Source of the DNA: Streptomyces marokkonensis
Lineage (GTDB): Bacteria; Actinomycetota; Actinomycetes; Streptomycetales; Streptomycetaceae
Assembly (NCBI RefSeq): GCF_008312835.1
Contig: NZ_VSKS01000024.1
Span: forward strand, 44,441-108,440
Reading direction: 5' to 3'
Length of the DNA stretch: 64,000 nt
Positions 7,551 through 15,266 of this stretch are shown one piece after another (within the stretch, counting starts at the first letter, position 1; each line of letters begins with the position of its first letter). The position numbers and the translations under genes are program-made. A model generated the notes under the pieces. That model ran no database searches. It was not told the origin of the DNA and was given only the letters and a program-made list of their open reading frames with translations.

Positions 7551-7661
7551 GTATCTTCCGCGCCCAGTAGCCCTGTCCGCTGGTTCGGATGTGCGGCAGA
7601 CTTCGGGCAACAGACACGACCGAGGGGATGGGGAGGGCGGATAGAACACGTCAGTGAGTCG

Positions 7662-8138
7662 TTGACGGGCTGTGGCCCATCGGTGCTGGAGGCGCTTGGT
7701 GCTGCTGGGTGGACAGCAGGTCGCAAGATCGCCACTGGAGACTGGACACAGCAACTGGCAGCCGCTGGGTTCGAGCTCAATGAGGCGGCGGTCGGGGTCT
7801 GGGCCGAGTTCGGCGGGTTGACGATCAGGAGCTGCCCCGCTCGTGCTCCTGCCTCGTCGCTGCAGGTAGACCCCGTTGACGCCTGCGTCGACACCGCCGC
7901 GGAGGCGTCCAGGCTGAGGCGCCGATACGCGGAGAACTACAGTCCTCTGGGTATGTGGTCGGTCCAGTTCAGGTCGTATATCGCGGCCAGCGGGCGCGTC
8001 GTGGCCGTCGGCCCGAACGTCCTCTGGCCTCTGGGGTCGACCTTCGCGGAGGTGCTGGCCTACGTGGTGGACGGCGATGCCGGCGTCTATCGTGCGGAAC
8101 AAGCAGACTGGCTTGCCAACTGCCTCCCTGGCAGGTGA
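7662..8138 (+). CDS. SUKH-3 family immunity protein
   Basis: A 158-aa protein of the SUKH-3 group of the SMI1/KNR4 superfamily, whose members neutralise polymorphic toxins by direct binding. The family pattern is clear: ALGAAGWTAGRKIATGDW, AGFELNEAAVGVWAEFGGL, then FRSYIAASGRVVAVGPNV and VLAYVVDGDAGVYR. The start is a TTG at 7662. No toxin gene is nearby, so it is an orphan immunity gene, as is common for acquired protection against kin. It lies between the left repeat of an IS5-like element and its transposase, 21 bp upstream of the latter, so it may travel as a passenger. Confidence 0.8.
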   Translation: MTGCGPSVLEALGAAGWTAGRKIATGDWTQQLAAAGFELNEAAVGVWAEFGGLTIRSCPARAPASSLQVDPVDACVDTAAEASRLRRRYAENYSPLGMWSVQFRSYIAASGRVVAVGPNVLWPLGSTFAEVLAYVVDGDAGVYRAEQADWLANCLPGR

Positions 8139-8159
8139 GACGATCTTGCGGTACCTGGT

Positions 8160-8866
8160 GTGGTCACGGCGTCGGAGCCGTCCTGGATAGCCCCGTTCAC
8201 CGGGCTGAGCCCGCGACAGTCCGGCAAGCTGGTCACCGCACTGCGGTGCGAGGGTGTCGGTCCAGTCCGCAAGGGCCGGCCCTGGAGCCTGCCGCTGGAG
8301 GACCGCGTGCTGCTGGTCGCCGCGTACTGGCGCACGAACCTCACGTTGCGACAACTGGCGCCGCTGTTCGGGGTGTCGAAGTCGGCCGCGGACCGCATCA
8401 TCGACCACCTCGGCTCTTCGCTCGCGTTTCAGCACCGCAGACGGTTCCGCAAGGACGCCGTGCTGATCGCGGACGGCACCCTGGTCCCCACCCGCGACCA
8501 CACCGTCGCCGAGCAGTCGAAGAACTACCGGTACTCCACCAACCATCAGGTCATCATCGACGCCGACACCCGGCTCGTCGTCGCCGTCGGCCGGCCGGTC
8601 CCGGGGAACCGCAACGACTGCGAGGCATGGGAGCTGTCCGGCGCCAAGGACGCCGTCGGCCGCACCACCGTGATCGCGGACGGCGGCTACCGGACTGGAA
8701 GGAAGAGCACAACCGCTCACACCGCAAGGTCCGCGCCCGCGTCGAGCACGCCTTCGCCCGCATGAAGACCTGGAAGATCCTCCGCGACTGCCGCCTCAAA
8801 GGCGACGGCGTCCACCACGCCATGCTCGGCATCGCCCGCCTGCACAACCTCACGCTGGCCGGATGA
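8160..8866 (+). pseudogene. IS5-family transposase, internally deleted and frameshifted
   Basis: It begins at GTG 8160 (MVTASEPSWIAPFTGLSP) with a helix-turn-helix region (LTLRQLAPLFGVSKSAADRI). DDE-type motifs follow: VLIADGTLVPTRD and NHQVIIDADTRLVV, then VIADGGY. At about 8690 the normal middle piece between GGY and the downstream DWK (about 20 residues in relatives) is missing, and the frame changes. The last part, DWKEEHNRSHRKVRARVEHA through GIARLHNLTLAG, continues in another frame to the stop at 8866. The catalytic Glu region is therefore not translated in frame, so the element should no longer move by itself. Confidence 0.8.
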
Positions 8867-8896
8867 GAGGCAACGGTGATGGTCAACCGGCATGTT

Positions 8897-8920
8897 GGAG
8901 ATCATTTGCGGGACAACGCT
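8897..8920 (-). repeat. Right terminal inverted repeat
   Basis: GGAGATCATTTGCGGGACAA followed by CGCT, the partner of 7528-7550. It lies 30 bp after the transposase stop. Confidence 0.65.
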
Positions 8921-9511
8921 CAGGTCTCCGAATCGGCGATGACGGCGCATGGGTGATCGCATACGGCCGAGGCGCTCAGTGTCGCCCGAGAACGCTTCGC
9001 CGTTCGCGTACGAGTCCTTCAAACGGCAATGCCTTGATGTTCGGCGGTATCACCTTCCCCCTGGCTCACCCAGCCGGTGTTCGCCAGTCCGCTCGGCGAG
9101 CCATGCGGGGTCGGCACAGGAGCAAGCCGTCGTCCGGCTTGAGGGGCAACGAGCCGCGGTCAGTGCTGTGCCTGCGAGGTAGAGCCGAGTTGCCCACAGG
9201 GCAGATCGAAGAAGGCGGTCGGCGTCTGGGTCGGGCGCGGGCGCTGTGGTCCACGGGCCGACGCAGCAAGTCGTCACACAGTGTGCCGGTGGAGCTCGGG
9301 CGGGCTGTGAACGAGTCGGCAAGGCTGACGAGCCGTCTCCCGTTGGCGTCCCGTGCCGGTTTCGGCTGAGGGCTGCTGTCCAGCAGTGCGCCGGCCCTGC
9401 GTTGGAGTAGGCAGCGTGCGCCCATCAGTACGTCCAAGGGGGCGCCGAGGTCGTCCAGCGGGCGGAGAGCTGGGCGGACTTGGAGAGTAGCTGGCACACC
9501 TTCACTACTCG
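8921..9511. other. Intergenic, no gene supported
   Basis: About 590 bp. Open frames exist on both strands but none has consistent codon bias, a ribosome site or a recognisable motif. A minus-strand stretch at 9050-9320 (ALWATRLYLAGTAL) is the least unlikely but not supportable. Confidence 0.4.
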
Positions 9512-9541
9512 GTGATACTTTGTAGCGGTACTCGGTATCAC
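9512..9541. promoter_or_regulatory. Inverted repeat in the promoter of the padR operon
   Basis: GTGATAC (9512-9518) and GTATCAC (9535-9541) are perfect inverted repeats with a 16-nt centre. They lie in an AT-richer patch 32 bp before the PadR start. PadR proteins usually repress their own operon at such dyads, so autoregulation is likely. Confidence 0.5.
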
Positions 9542-9573
9542 GTAGTACTGGTTTGGACTGAGGTGGGCTCGCG

Positions 9574-9900
9574 ATGGACGACCTGACGGAGATGCTGAAG
9601 GGCACGCTCGAAGGGTGTGTACTCGAGATCATCGGCAGCGAGGAGACCTACGGGTACGCCATCACCCGCCGACTGAACGAGCTCGGCTTCACCGATGTCG
9701 TGGAGGGGACGGTCTACACCATCTTGCTGCGGCTGGAGAGACACGGACTCGTCCAGGTGACGAAGCGGCCGTCCGGGGTCGGGCCGCCGCGCAAGTTCTA
9801 CTCGCTCAACGACGCCGGACGCGAGGAACTCGCGAGGTTCTGGACGAAATGGCAGTACGTCTCATCACGCATCGACAAGCTCAAGGAGGGCGGGAGATGA
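9574..9900 (+). CDS. PadR-family transcriptional regulator
   Basis: A 108-aa winged-helix regulator. The core is typical: MLKGTLEGCVLEIIGSEET, YGYAITRRLNELGF, then VEGTVYTILLRLERHGLVQV and the wing GPPRKFYSLNDAGREEL. It starts at ATG 9574, and its TGA overlaps the ATG of the next gene (ATGA at 9897). PadR proteins next to DUF1048 genes normally control a drug-type ABC exporter in the same operon. Here the exporter is broken, so the regulator may now control only the two small proteins. Confidence 0.92.
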   Translation: MDDLTEMLKGTLEGCVLEIIGSEETYGYAITRRLNELGFTDVVEGTVYTILLRLERHGLVQVTKRPSGVGPPRKFYSLNDAGREELARFWTKWQYVSSRIDKLKEGGR

Positions 9901-10253
9901 ACTTCTGGGAGAGGGTCACAGGCAGCGATCTCACCAGGGAATGGAAGGCGTTCGAAGCCCGGGCCGCAGCCCTGCCCGACGACTACCAAGCGGCGTGGGA
10001 ACAGATCAAGGCCCACCTCCTTCCCCATGGGGACTTCACCGGCCGCAACCTGACGCCGATCCTCGACGCCGCCCTGGCGCTGCTCGAAGAAGCCGCGGCG
10101 GACGAGCAGAGCCTCGACGAGGTGTTCGGCGACGACATCCGAGGCTTCTGCACGGCGCTGGCCGGTGGAGAAGGGGCTCGAACCTATCGCGACCGGTGGC
10201 GCGAGCAGCTGAACAGGAACGTCGCAAGGAAACTGAACCGGCTGGGAGGCTGA
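9897..10253 (+). CDS. DUF1048 protein (first copy)
   Basis: A 118-aa acidic, helical, soluble protein of the DUF1048 family (MNFWERVTGSDLTREWKAFE). It contains LPDDYQAAWEQIKAHL and FGDDIRGFCTALAGGE, the family's two conserved blocks. Its start overlaps the PadR stop by 4 nt, implying translational coupling. The family is almost always found between padR and an ABC transporter gene; its function is unknown. A second, shorter paralogue follows at once. Confidence 0.85.
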   Translation: MNFWERVTGSDLTREWKAFEARAAALPDDYQAAWEQIKAHLLPHGDFTGRNLTPILDAALALLEEAAADEQSLDEVFGDDIRGFCTALAGGEGARTYRDRWREQLNRNVARKLNRLGG

Positions 10254-10254
10254 C

Positions 10255-10566
10255 TTGAGCATCCACGACATCATCGAGGGCAAGAAGCAGTGGCGCGCGC
10301 ACATGGCTCGCGTCAAGGCGCTCCCACCGGACTACCAGATCGTCTACAAGGAGATGCAGAAGTACCTGTTCAAGGTCGGACCCATCGACCTGTCCGACGG
10401 GCCGCTGCTCCCCGGGATCGTCGACTTCTTCGAAGAGGGCGCCGCCGCGGGCAAGGGAGTCCTGGAACTCATCGGCGACGATGTCGCCGCGTTCTGCGAC
10501 GACCTGATCAAGGACTCACGCACCTACGCGGACGCCTACCAGGAGTCGCGGGCCCGTTGCGAGTGA
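10255..10566 (+). CDS. DUF1048 protein (second copy)
   Basis: A 103-aa paralogue of the preceding gene, starting at TTG 10255 directly after its stop. It contains LPPDYQIVYKEMQKYLF, then GIVDFFEEGAAAGKGVLELI and GDDVAAFCDDLIKD, parallel to the first copy. Its stop overlaps the GTG start of the ABC ATPase relic (GTGA at 10563). All four frames keep the coupled spacing, so the operon was intact until the ATPase broke. Confidence 0.85.
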   Translation: MSIHDIIEGKKQWRAHMARVKALPPDYQIVYKEMQKYLFKVGPIDLSDGPLLPGIVDFFEEGAAAGKGVLELIGDDVAAFCDDLIKDSRTYADAYQESRARCE

Positions 10567-10885
10567 CGCCGCCGTGCGCCGAGGTCCGGCCCACTGGGGC
10601 CGGCCCCGGACATCCTTGCGCAGGCCGACGGCGGAGATGGCGGGTGGTGCCGGGCTACTGTCAGGCGTACGGCGACAAGACCGTCCTCGGCGGCATCGGC
10701 CTTCTTATCCCGGAAGAATCCGTCTTCGCGCTCCTCGGTCCGAAGGGCGCCGGCAAGTCACCGTAGTGAAGATCCTCTCCACGCTCATCGGTACCGACGA
10801 AGGGCAGGTCCAGGTCGCGGGCCACGACGTCGCCACGGCACCGGACGAAGTACGGGCCGCGATCGGGGAGCCGGGACCCGGCTGA
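10563..10885 (+). pseudogene. Truncated, frameshifted drug-type ABC transporter ATPase
   Basis: From GTG 10563 the frame gives YGDKTVLGGIGLLIPEESVF and ALLGPKGAGKSP, a Walker A (GPNGAGKTT in relatives) that ends in a premature stop at 10764-10766. The sequence VTVVKILSTLIGTDEGQVQV, then AGHDVATAPDEVRAAIGEPG, continues in another frame to a stop at 10885. The rest (signature, Walker B and the permease gene) is absent. The Walker A Asn is Lys and its Thr-Thr is lost. This is the exporter ATPase (DrrA type) of the padR operon and cannot work. Confidence 0.85.
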
Positions 10886-10919
10886 TGGCCCACCGGGGGA
10901 CTCGGACGAAGAGCCCGCT

Positions 10920-11384
10920 ATGGTCGTGTACATGCAGGCAGAGCAGCCGTTTCAGGTCCCCGCCCCGCCGTCCCCGCCTGTCCCGCCGCCTCGCAGCCGC
11001 GGTCCGCTGGTGACTTCCCTGCTGATCGGACTGCTGGTGGGCGGCGCAGGCGTAGGCGTGGCCTGGGCACTGACCGGTGGCACGTCGGACACCGATAGTG
11101 GTGCCGGGAGCGATGCCCGAGGCGCGTGCGATGCGCTGGCCGGTTTGGACGAATCGAAGCTCTTGCCGCAAGCCGAGGTCCGCGAGCAGGAACGTGAGCA
11201 GGCGCTGTATCGCTTCGCGGGAGCCTTCGACCTGGCCACGGCCGCCGCCGCAGGCGACTCCTCATACGAGCCACTCGCAGAGGCCATCACCCGGGCGCAC
11301 AACCGCCACCGCCAGGTCTTCGAGGTCGACACCGAGGTGAAGAAGGAACTGGCCAAGGCCCGCAGAATCTGCGCCGACCTCTGA
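10920..11384 (+). CDS. Single-pass membrane protein with proline-rich N-terminus
   Basis: A 154-aa protein. A short cytoplasmic Pro-rich tail (VPAPPSPPVPPPRSRGP) is followed by one membrane helix, LVTSLLIGLLVGGAGVGVAW, near residues 30-49, and then an extracytoplasmic helical domain of about 100 residues with two Cys (GACDALAGL and RRICADL). The Cys pair could form a disulfide. ATG 10920 and ATG 10932 are both possible; the first has a weak GAAGAG site. The family is not recognised and its role is unknown. It follows the broken ABC gene by 35 bp but is probably separate. Confidence 0.65.
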   Translation: MVVYMQAEQPFQVPAPPSPPVPPPRSRGPLVTSLLIGLLVGGAGVGVAWALTGGTSDTDSGAGSDARGACDALAGLDESKLLPQAEVREQEREQALYRFAGAFDLATAAAAGDSSYEPLAEAITRAHNRHRQVFEVDTEVKKELAKARRICADL

Positions 11385-11734
11385 GTCTTTCCAACGGCGG
11401 GGCGTGGGCGGTTGCGCAGCATCCGCCGCCCATCGCATTCCCAGCCACGCAGCAAGGCACTTGCTCACACCGACGGCGCGCCGCCCTTTCACAGGGTGGC
11501 GCGCCGTGGTCGTGTGGGTCGGGTGTGTGCCGGTGCCGGACCCGGCCGTCGGATCCCGCTCCTGCGGCGCCGTCCAGCGCGCCAGGTCCGGCACCGCCAC
11601 CCCCTCTTCCCGCTGTCCTCGAAGCTTGCGTACGCGCTTGCCGGGCCGGCTCGCGTGGCCACGCATGGGCCGAGACGCTGTGCAACAGCGGCCGCATACG
11701 CACAGGCGGCCGTCGGTCGACGCGTCGGTGGGAA
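11385..11734. other. Intergenic, no gene supported
   Basis: About 350 bp between two convergent features. Frames are open on both strands but have no motif and no ribosome site. Confidence 0.4.
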
Positions 11735-12064
11735 TCAGTGGTGCGTGGTGGCCGGTGGGCCGGCGATGGCGGTGAGCCGGAGCTTGGTCTCGTCTTCACT
11801 GCCGCGCAGGGCGGTCATGATGACGATCTTGAGCTCTCCGGTCACCCATAGCTCAGCGAACCTCCTGTTGCCCGCGTTCAGGTCGCGGATCAGCGGGGCC
11901 AGGCGGCTGTCCCGGGGGAAACGGCCGGTGGCACGGCGCAGGTCGGAGTCGACGGCAGCGTCAGTGGTGTCGCGGTCCGCCTCGGTCACCGGCCACAGCG
12001 TGAGGTGGGCCGGGTCAGCGTCCACCGGAAACCTGTCGCGCGTGAAGTTGCGCAGCCGCGGACG
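11735..12064 (-). pseudogene. C-terminal fragment of an XRE/MmyB-like regulator
   Basis: The minus frame includes RNFTRDRFPVDADPAHLTLW, then DLRRATGRFPRDSRLAPLIR and DLNAGNRRFAELW. This is the order of the MmyB-like ligand-binding domain of Streptomyces XRE regulators (RN-x-aromatic, then LR-x-xxGRxPxDxxLxxLVxEL, then F-x-xxW). The HTH half is missing upstream, and the end (KLRLTAIAGPP) is shortened against the usual tail. No start with a ribosome site was found. The relic call is from pattern memory. Confidence 0.5.
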
Positions 12065-12372
12065 GCCCGGATGCCGACGGGGGATGCGGCATCCGGGCCT
12101 GCGAGACAGCGTAGCCCTATCAGACTGCGAAACCACCACATGAGGGGTACGGGCTTTGTAGACGGAGTGGTGGACACAGCGCTGAGGCTTCTTCTGCCTG
12201 AGCTCGGCAAACCACTGCTCCCCTCAGGTCTGAGGAGAGGCTCAAAGGGCGGTCTTGTGAACCACAGGTACCGCAGTACGACTACCCGAGCCACGGCTTC
12301 GGAAGATCCTTGCTCGCGGGGCGGGCCCACAGGGGGCGGTGCGGCCCGTGCCGCGCAGTGATCGGACCTGGC

Positions 12373-12420
12373 CCACCCCCTACCCGGGTATCACCGCGTC
12401 TTGGCTCCCTGGTGTGACGC
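12373..12420 (+). promoter_or_regulatory. Conserved regulatory block upstream of the desaturase relic
   Basis: CCACCCCC, the palindrome TACCCGGGTA (12381-12390), and TTGGCTCCCTGGTGTGACGC (12401-12420). It matches 15153-15200 at 39 of 48 positions. About 50 bp downstream both copies also share AGAGGGAGACGG (12469-12480 here) as ribosome site. Probably the operator/promoter recognised by the response regulator encoded at 14460. Confidence 0.6.
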
Positions 12421-12484
12421 CCCGGCGCCTACCGCGTCTCTACCTTCTCGTCTTCCCACGGACGAGACAGAGGGAGACGGATGG

Positions 12485-13157
12485 ATGCGCCGCTTCAGGA
12501 CGTTGCCGACCACCGCCGTAGTGACCACGCGTGCCGGCAGCACACGGCGAAGCTCGCCTCCGCCGCGCCCCGAGAACGCCACCGCGCGACAAGCCCAACC
12601 GGACGCGGGCAGCGAGTTCAAGCCGCTGCTGCGTGACGTCAAGGGACTGGGGCTGCTCGACCGGCGCCCCGGCTGGTACGCGCGCACCATCGCGACCAAC
12701 GCGCTGGGACTTGCCGCCATCGTCACCGGCATGGCGCTCATCGGCGGCTCCTGGTGGGTCGTCGCGCTGGCCTCCGTCCTCACCGTCCTGTGTGCCCGCA
12801 CGGCGTTTTCATCGGCCACGACGCGGGCCATGCCCAGATCAGCGGCAACCGCGCCACCAACCGCCGTATCGGGCTCATCCACGGCAACCTGCTGCTCGGC
12901 ATGAGCTACGCCTCACGTCCCGCAACGTCAGGGGCAGCTTCCTCACCGACTGGTTCCTCGGGGCCTCAACTACCGGATCGAGCACCACCTGTTCCCCAAG
13001 CATGCCCCGCCCGCACCTGAGTCTCGCCCAGTCCATGGTGAAGGCCCGCTGCCGCGACCTCGGCATCCCCTACGCGGAGACCGATCTCGTCGACTCCCAC
13101 CGTCAGGCGCTGCGGGACATGTACGAAGTGGGAGAACCGCTGCGTGCCGACATATGA
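12485..13157 (+). pseudogene. Fatty-acid desaturase, deleted and frameshifted
   Basis: The ATG at 12485 follows the AGAGGGAGACGG site. Frame 1 gives SEFKPLLRDVKGLGLLDRRP, GWYARTIATNALGLAAIVTG and WWVVALASVLTVLCARTAF. A shift near 12805 gives FIGHDAGHAQISGNRATNRR (histidine box I, 12814-12831), then GLIHGNLLLGMS. At about 12908 the sequence jumps to LTSRNVRGSFLTDWFLG, missing roughly 190 residues that would hold histidine box II. Box III (YRIEHHLFP, around 12971-12994) is in yet another frame, before MPRPHLSLAQSMVKARCRDL through VGEPLRAD. At least three shifts plus the deletion make it non-functional. The enzyme would have been a membrane di-iron acyl desaturase. Confidence 0.85.
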
Positions 13158-13214
13158 GGAGCCGACGCCTTGCGCCACTCCGGACGCCGTCGCGGCGCAC
13201 ATAGGCTGGTGCGC

Positions 13215-14447
13215 ATGACCTCAGTGGAGGAGGAACGCCCGCGCGCACTGCTCGCGGGGGCTTCGCGGCGATGGGTGCGGCTGTCGCCGTGGGCCGTGGC
13301 GTTCGTGCTGTGCGTCGCCCTGCTGCCCACGACCATCGTGGTCCTCACCGCCGACTACGGCCTGACCGGCAGTGTCGCCGCCGGGCTGGCCGTCGCGCAG
13401 GCCGCGCCGCTGCTGCTCGCCGTCGTACGGCCACTGCGGGCCTGGTTCGTGGTCTTCGTCGCGGACGTCGCCGGGGCGCTCGCCCTGCTCACCGTCGACT
13501 TCCAGGAGCGGCTGCTGTGGCCGTTCCCGCCCATGGAGATCGTCGGGTACGTCGGCGTCTGCCTCGCCTTGGGCCTGCGCGAACGGCGCCGGACACTGCT
13601 GCTGGTGTGGCTGGCGACGGCCGCCGCGAACGTGGCCCTGGGGTTCGTCGCGCCCCATGGCTTCGGCGCCAGGGGCATGCTGTTCACCATCCTCGGGGGC
13701 GTCGCGCTCGTGCTGGGCGGTGCGCTGCGCGAGCGGTCCGAGGTGCAGCGCAGGCTGGTCGAGCAGGAGACGATCAGCGAGGCCGAACGTGGCCGGCGGA
13801 CGCTGCTGGAGGAGCGCGCCCGGATCGCCCGCGAGCTGCACGACGTGGTGGCACACCACATGTCCGTCATCACGGTGCAGGCGGACACCGCGGAGTACCG
13901 CCTCGACTCGCTTCCGCCGGACGTGCGGGAGGAGTTCACGTCCATCGCGGCGACCGCGCGCGAGTCGCTCGGCGAAATGCGACGGCTCCTCGGCGTGCTG
14001 CGCAACGAGGAGGCGCACGGCGAGCTCGTGCCCCAGCCGGGCCTGGCGCAGATCGGGCAGCTGGTGGAAGTGACGGCGAGGGCCCGCGGGCCGGTGGAGT
14101 TCACCCCCTGCGACGTCGCCGTGCCCGAGACGGTCGGCCTGTCCGCGTACCGGATCGTCCAGGAGGCTCTCTCGAACGTCGTGCGGCACGCGCCGGGTGC
14201 CCGCACGCAGGTGTCCCTGTCGGTGACGGAGTCCGATCCGCAGGACGGTGCGCGGCTCACCGTCCTGGTCGTCAACGGACCGCCGCCCCAGCCGCCCGAC
14301 GGGCCACTCGAGGTGGGCGGCACCGGGCACGGCCTCGTCGGCATGCGCGAGCGGGTGCGGCTCGTCGGCGGCAGCCTCGACACGGGGCCGCTGCCGGACG
14401 GCGGCTTCCGGGTCGCCGCCCAACTTCCCCTCAACTTCTCTGACTGA
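13215..14447 (+). CDS. Sensor histidine kinase (HisKA_3 type)
   Basis: A 410-aa membrane kinase. Five or six hydrophobic segments occupy residues 25-165, with almost no extracytoplasmic loop, the layout of DesK/LiaS-like intramembrane sensors. The HisKA_3 dimerisation domain has the phospho-acceptor His209 in RARIARELHDVVAHHMSVI. The HATPase region has YRIVQEALSNVVRHAPGA and GTGHGLVGMRERVRLVGG. The start at 13215 is preferred over an upstream GTG because the sequence before it is not protein-like. It lies 12 bp upstream of its response regulator. DesK-like sensors often respond to membrane state, which fits a regulon holding a desaturase and a lipid-type exporter. Confidence 0.92.
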   Translation: MTSVEEERPRALLAGASRRWVRLSPWAVAFVLCVALLPTTIVVLTADYGLTGSVAAGLAVAQAAPLLLAVVRPLRAWFVVFVADVAGALALLTVDFQERLLWPFPPMEIVGYVGVCLALGLRERRRTLLLVWLATAAANVALGFVAPHGFGARGMLFTILGGVALVLGGALRERSEVQRRLVEQETISEAERGRRTLLEERARIARELHDVVAHHMSVITVQADTAEYRLDSLPPDVREEFTSIAATARESLGEMRRLLGVLRNEEAHGELVPQPGLAQIGQLVEVTARARGPVEFTPCDVAVPETVGLSAYRIVQEALSNVVRHAPGARTQVSLSVTESDPQDGARLTVLVVNGPPPQPPDGPLEVGGTGHGLVGMRERVRLVGGSLDTGPLPDGGFRVAAQLPLNFSD

Positions 14448-14459
14448 AAAGGACTTCAC

Positions 14460-15134
14460 GTGACGACGCGCGTCATCATCGTCGACGACCAGGCCATGGT
14501 GCGGGCCGGCTTCGCCGCCCTGCTGGCCGCCCAGAGCGACATCGACGTGGTGGGCGAGGCCCCCGACGGCGCGCAGGGCGTCGAGCTGAGCCGGCGTACC
14601 CACCCGGACGTCGTGCTGATGGACGTGCGGATGCCCGAGATGGACGGGCTGGAGGCCGCACGCCGCCTCCTGGAGCCGGCACCCGGTGTGACACACCGGC
14701 CGCGCGTCCTGATGCTCACCACCTTCGACGTCGACGACTACGTCTACGAGGCGCTCCGGGCGGGCGCGAGCGGCTTCCTCCTCAAGGATGCGCCGCCGGC
14801 CGACCTCATCGCGGCGGTCCGCGTCGTGGCCTCGGGGGACGCGCTGCTCGCCCCCTCCGTGACGCGCCGCCTCATCGCGGACTTCGCCAAGCAGCGTCCC
14901 GCCGTCCGGAGCAAGCCCGCGCTGCGGCTCAAAGGCCTGACGGAACGCGAGACCGAGGTCCTCACGCTGGTGGCCCGCGGGCAGTCGAACGGGGAGATCG
15001 CGCAGACGCTGGTGCTGGCTGAGCAGACGGTGAAGACGCACGTCAGCCGCGTCCTGACCAAGCTTGACCTGCGCGACCGCGCCCAGGCGGTGGTCTTCGC
15101 CTACGAGTCGGGGCTGGTCGCTCCGGGCGAGTAG
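14460..15134 (+). CDS. NarL/LuxR-type response regulator
   Basis: A 224-aa protein starting at GTG 14460. The receiver domain has VIIVDDQAMVRAGF, the phospho-acceptor Asp55 in VVLMDVRMPEMDG, and Thr and Lys in LMLTTFDVDDYV and GFLLKDAPP. The C-terminal LuxR helix-turn-helix is LTERETEVLTLVARGQSNGE followed by VKTHVSRVLTKLDLRDRAQA. Paired with the kinase at 13215. Its DNA site is probably the palindrome (TACCSSGGTA) present before both the desaturase relic and the ABC exporter that flank the pair. Confidence 0.93.
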   Translation: MTTRVIIVDDQAMVRAGFAALLAAQSDIDVVGEAPDGAQGVELSRRTHPDVVLMDVRMPEMDGLEAARRLLEPAPGVTHRPRVLMLTTFDVDDYVYEALRAGASGFLLKDAPPADLIAAVRVVASGDALLAPSVTRRLIADFAKQRPAVRSKPALRLKGLTERETEVLTLVARGQSNGEIAQTLVLAEQTVKTHVSRVLTKLDLRDRAQAVVFAYESGLVAPGE

Positions 15135-15152
15135 GACGCCCCCGCCCCTCCT

Positions 15153-15200
15153 CCACCCCCTACCGCGGTAGCACCCCACATTGGCTCCCCGGTATGACGC
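15153..15200 (+). promoter_or_regulatory. Conserved regulatory block upstream of the ABC exporter
   Basis: CCACCCCC, then the perfect palindrome CTACCGCGGTAG (15160-15171), then TTGGCTCCCCGGTATGACGC (15181-15200). It is the second copy of the block at 12373-12420; the shared AGAGGGAGACGG is at 15252-15263 here. The exporter start is 66 bp downstream. Confidence 0.6.
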
Positions 15201-15266
15201 CCGGCGCTCAGCCGTCCCCGCACTCTTCACCCGTCACAGAAAGTACACGTGAGAGGGAGACGGGAC

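Larger units (their letters stand above)
7528..8920 (+). mobile_element. IS5-type element carrying a SUKH-3 gene
   Basis: The element is bounded by matching terminal inverted repeats at 7528-7550 and 8897-8920 and is about 1.39 kb. Outside them lies an 8-bp direct repeat CTCAGGTC, at 7515-7522 on the left and 8919-8926 on the right, which may be a target duplication, although the spacing to the repeats is not symmetric. Inside, from left to right, are a SUKH-3 immunity gene and a transposase of the HTH/DDE_Tnp_4 IS5 type. The transposase is broken. The inner repeat word ACGATCT is present at 7542-7548 and again at 8140-8146, on either side of the SUKH segment. Confidence 0.6.

Noticed and set aside
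9050-9632. Minus-strand genes upstream of padR
   Set aside because: Frames have poor codon bias, no ribosome sites and one crosses the padR promoter and coding start.
15181-15198. TTGGCT and TATGAC as a -35/-10 pair
   Set aside because: Only 6 nt separate them, too short for a sigma-70 promoter; treated as part of the conserved block instead.
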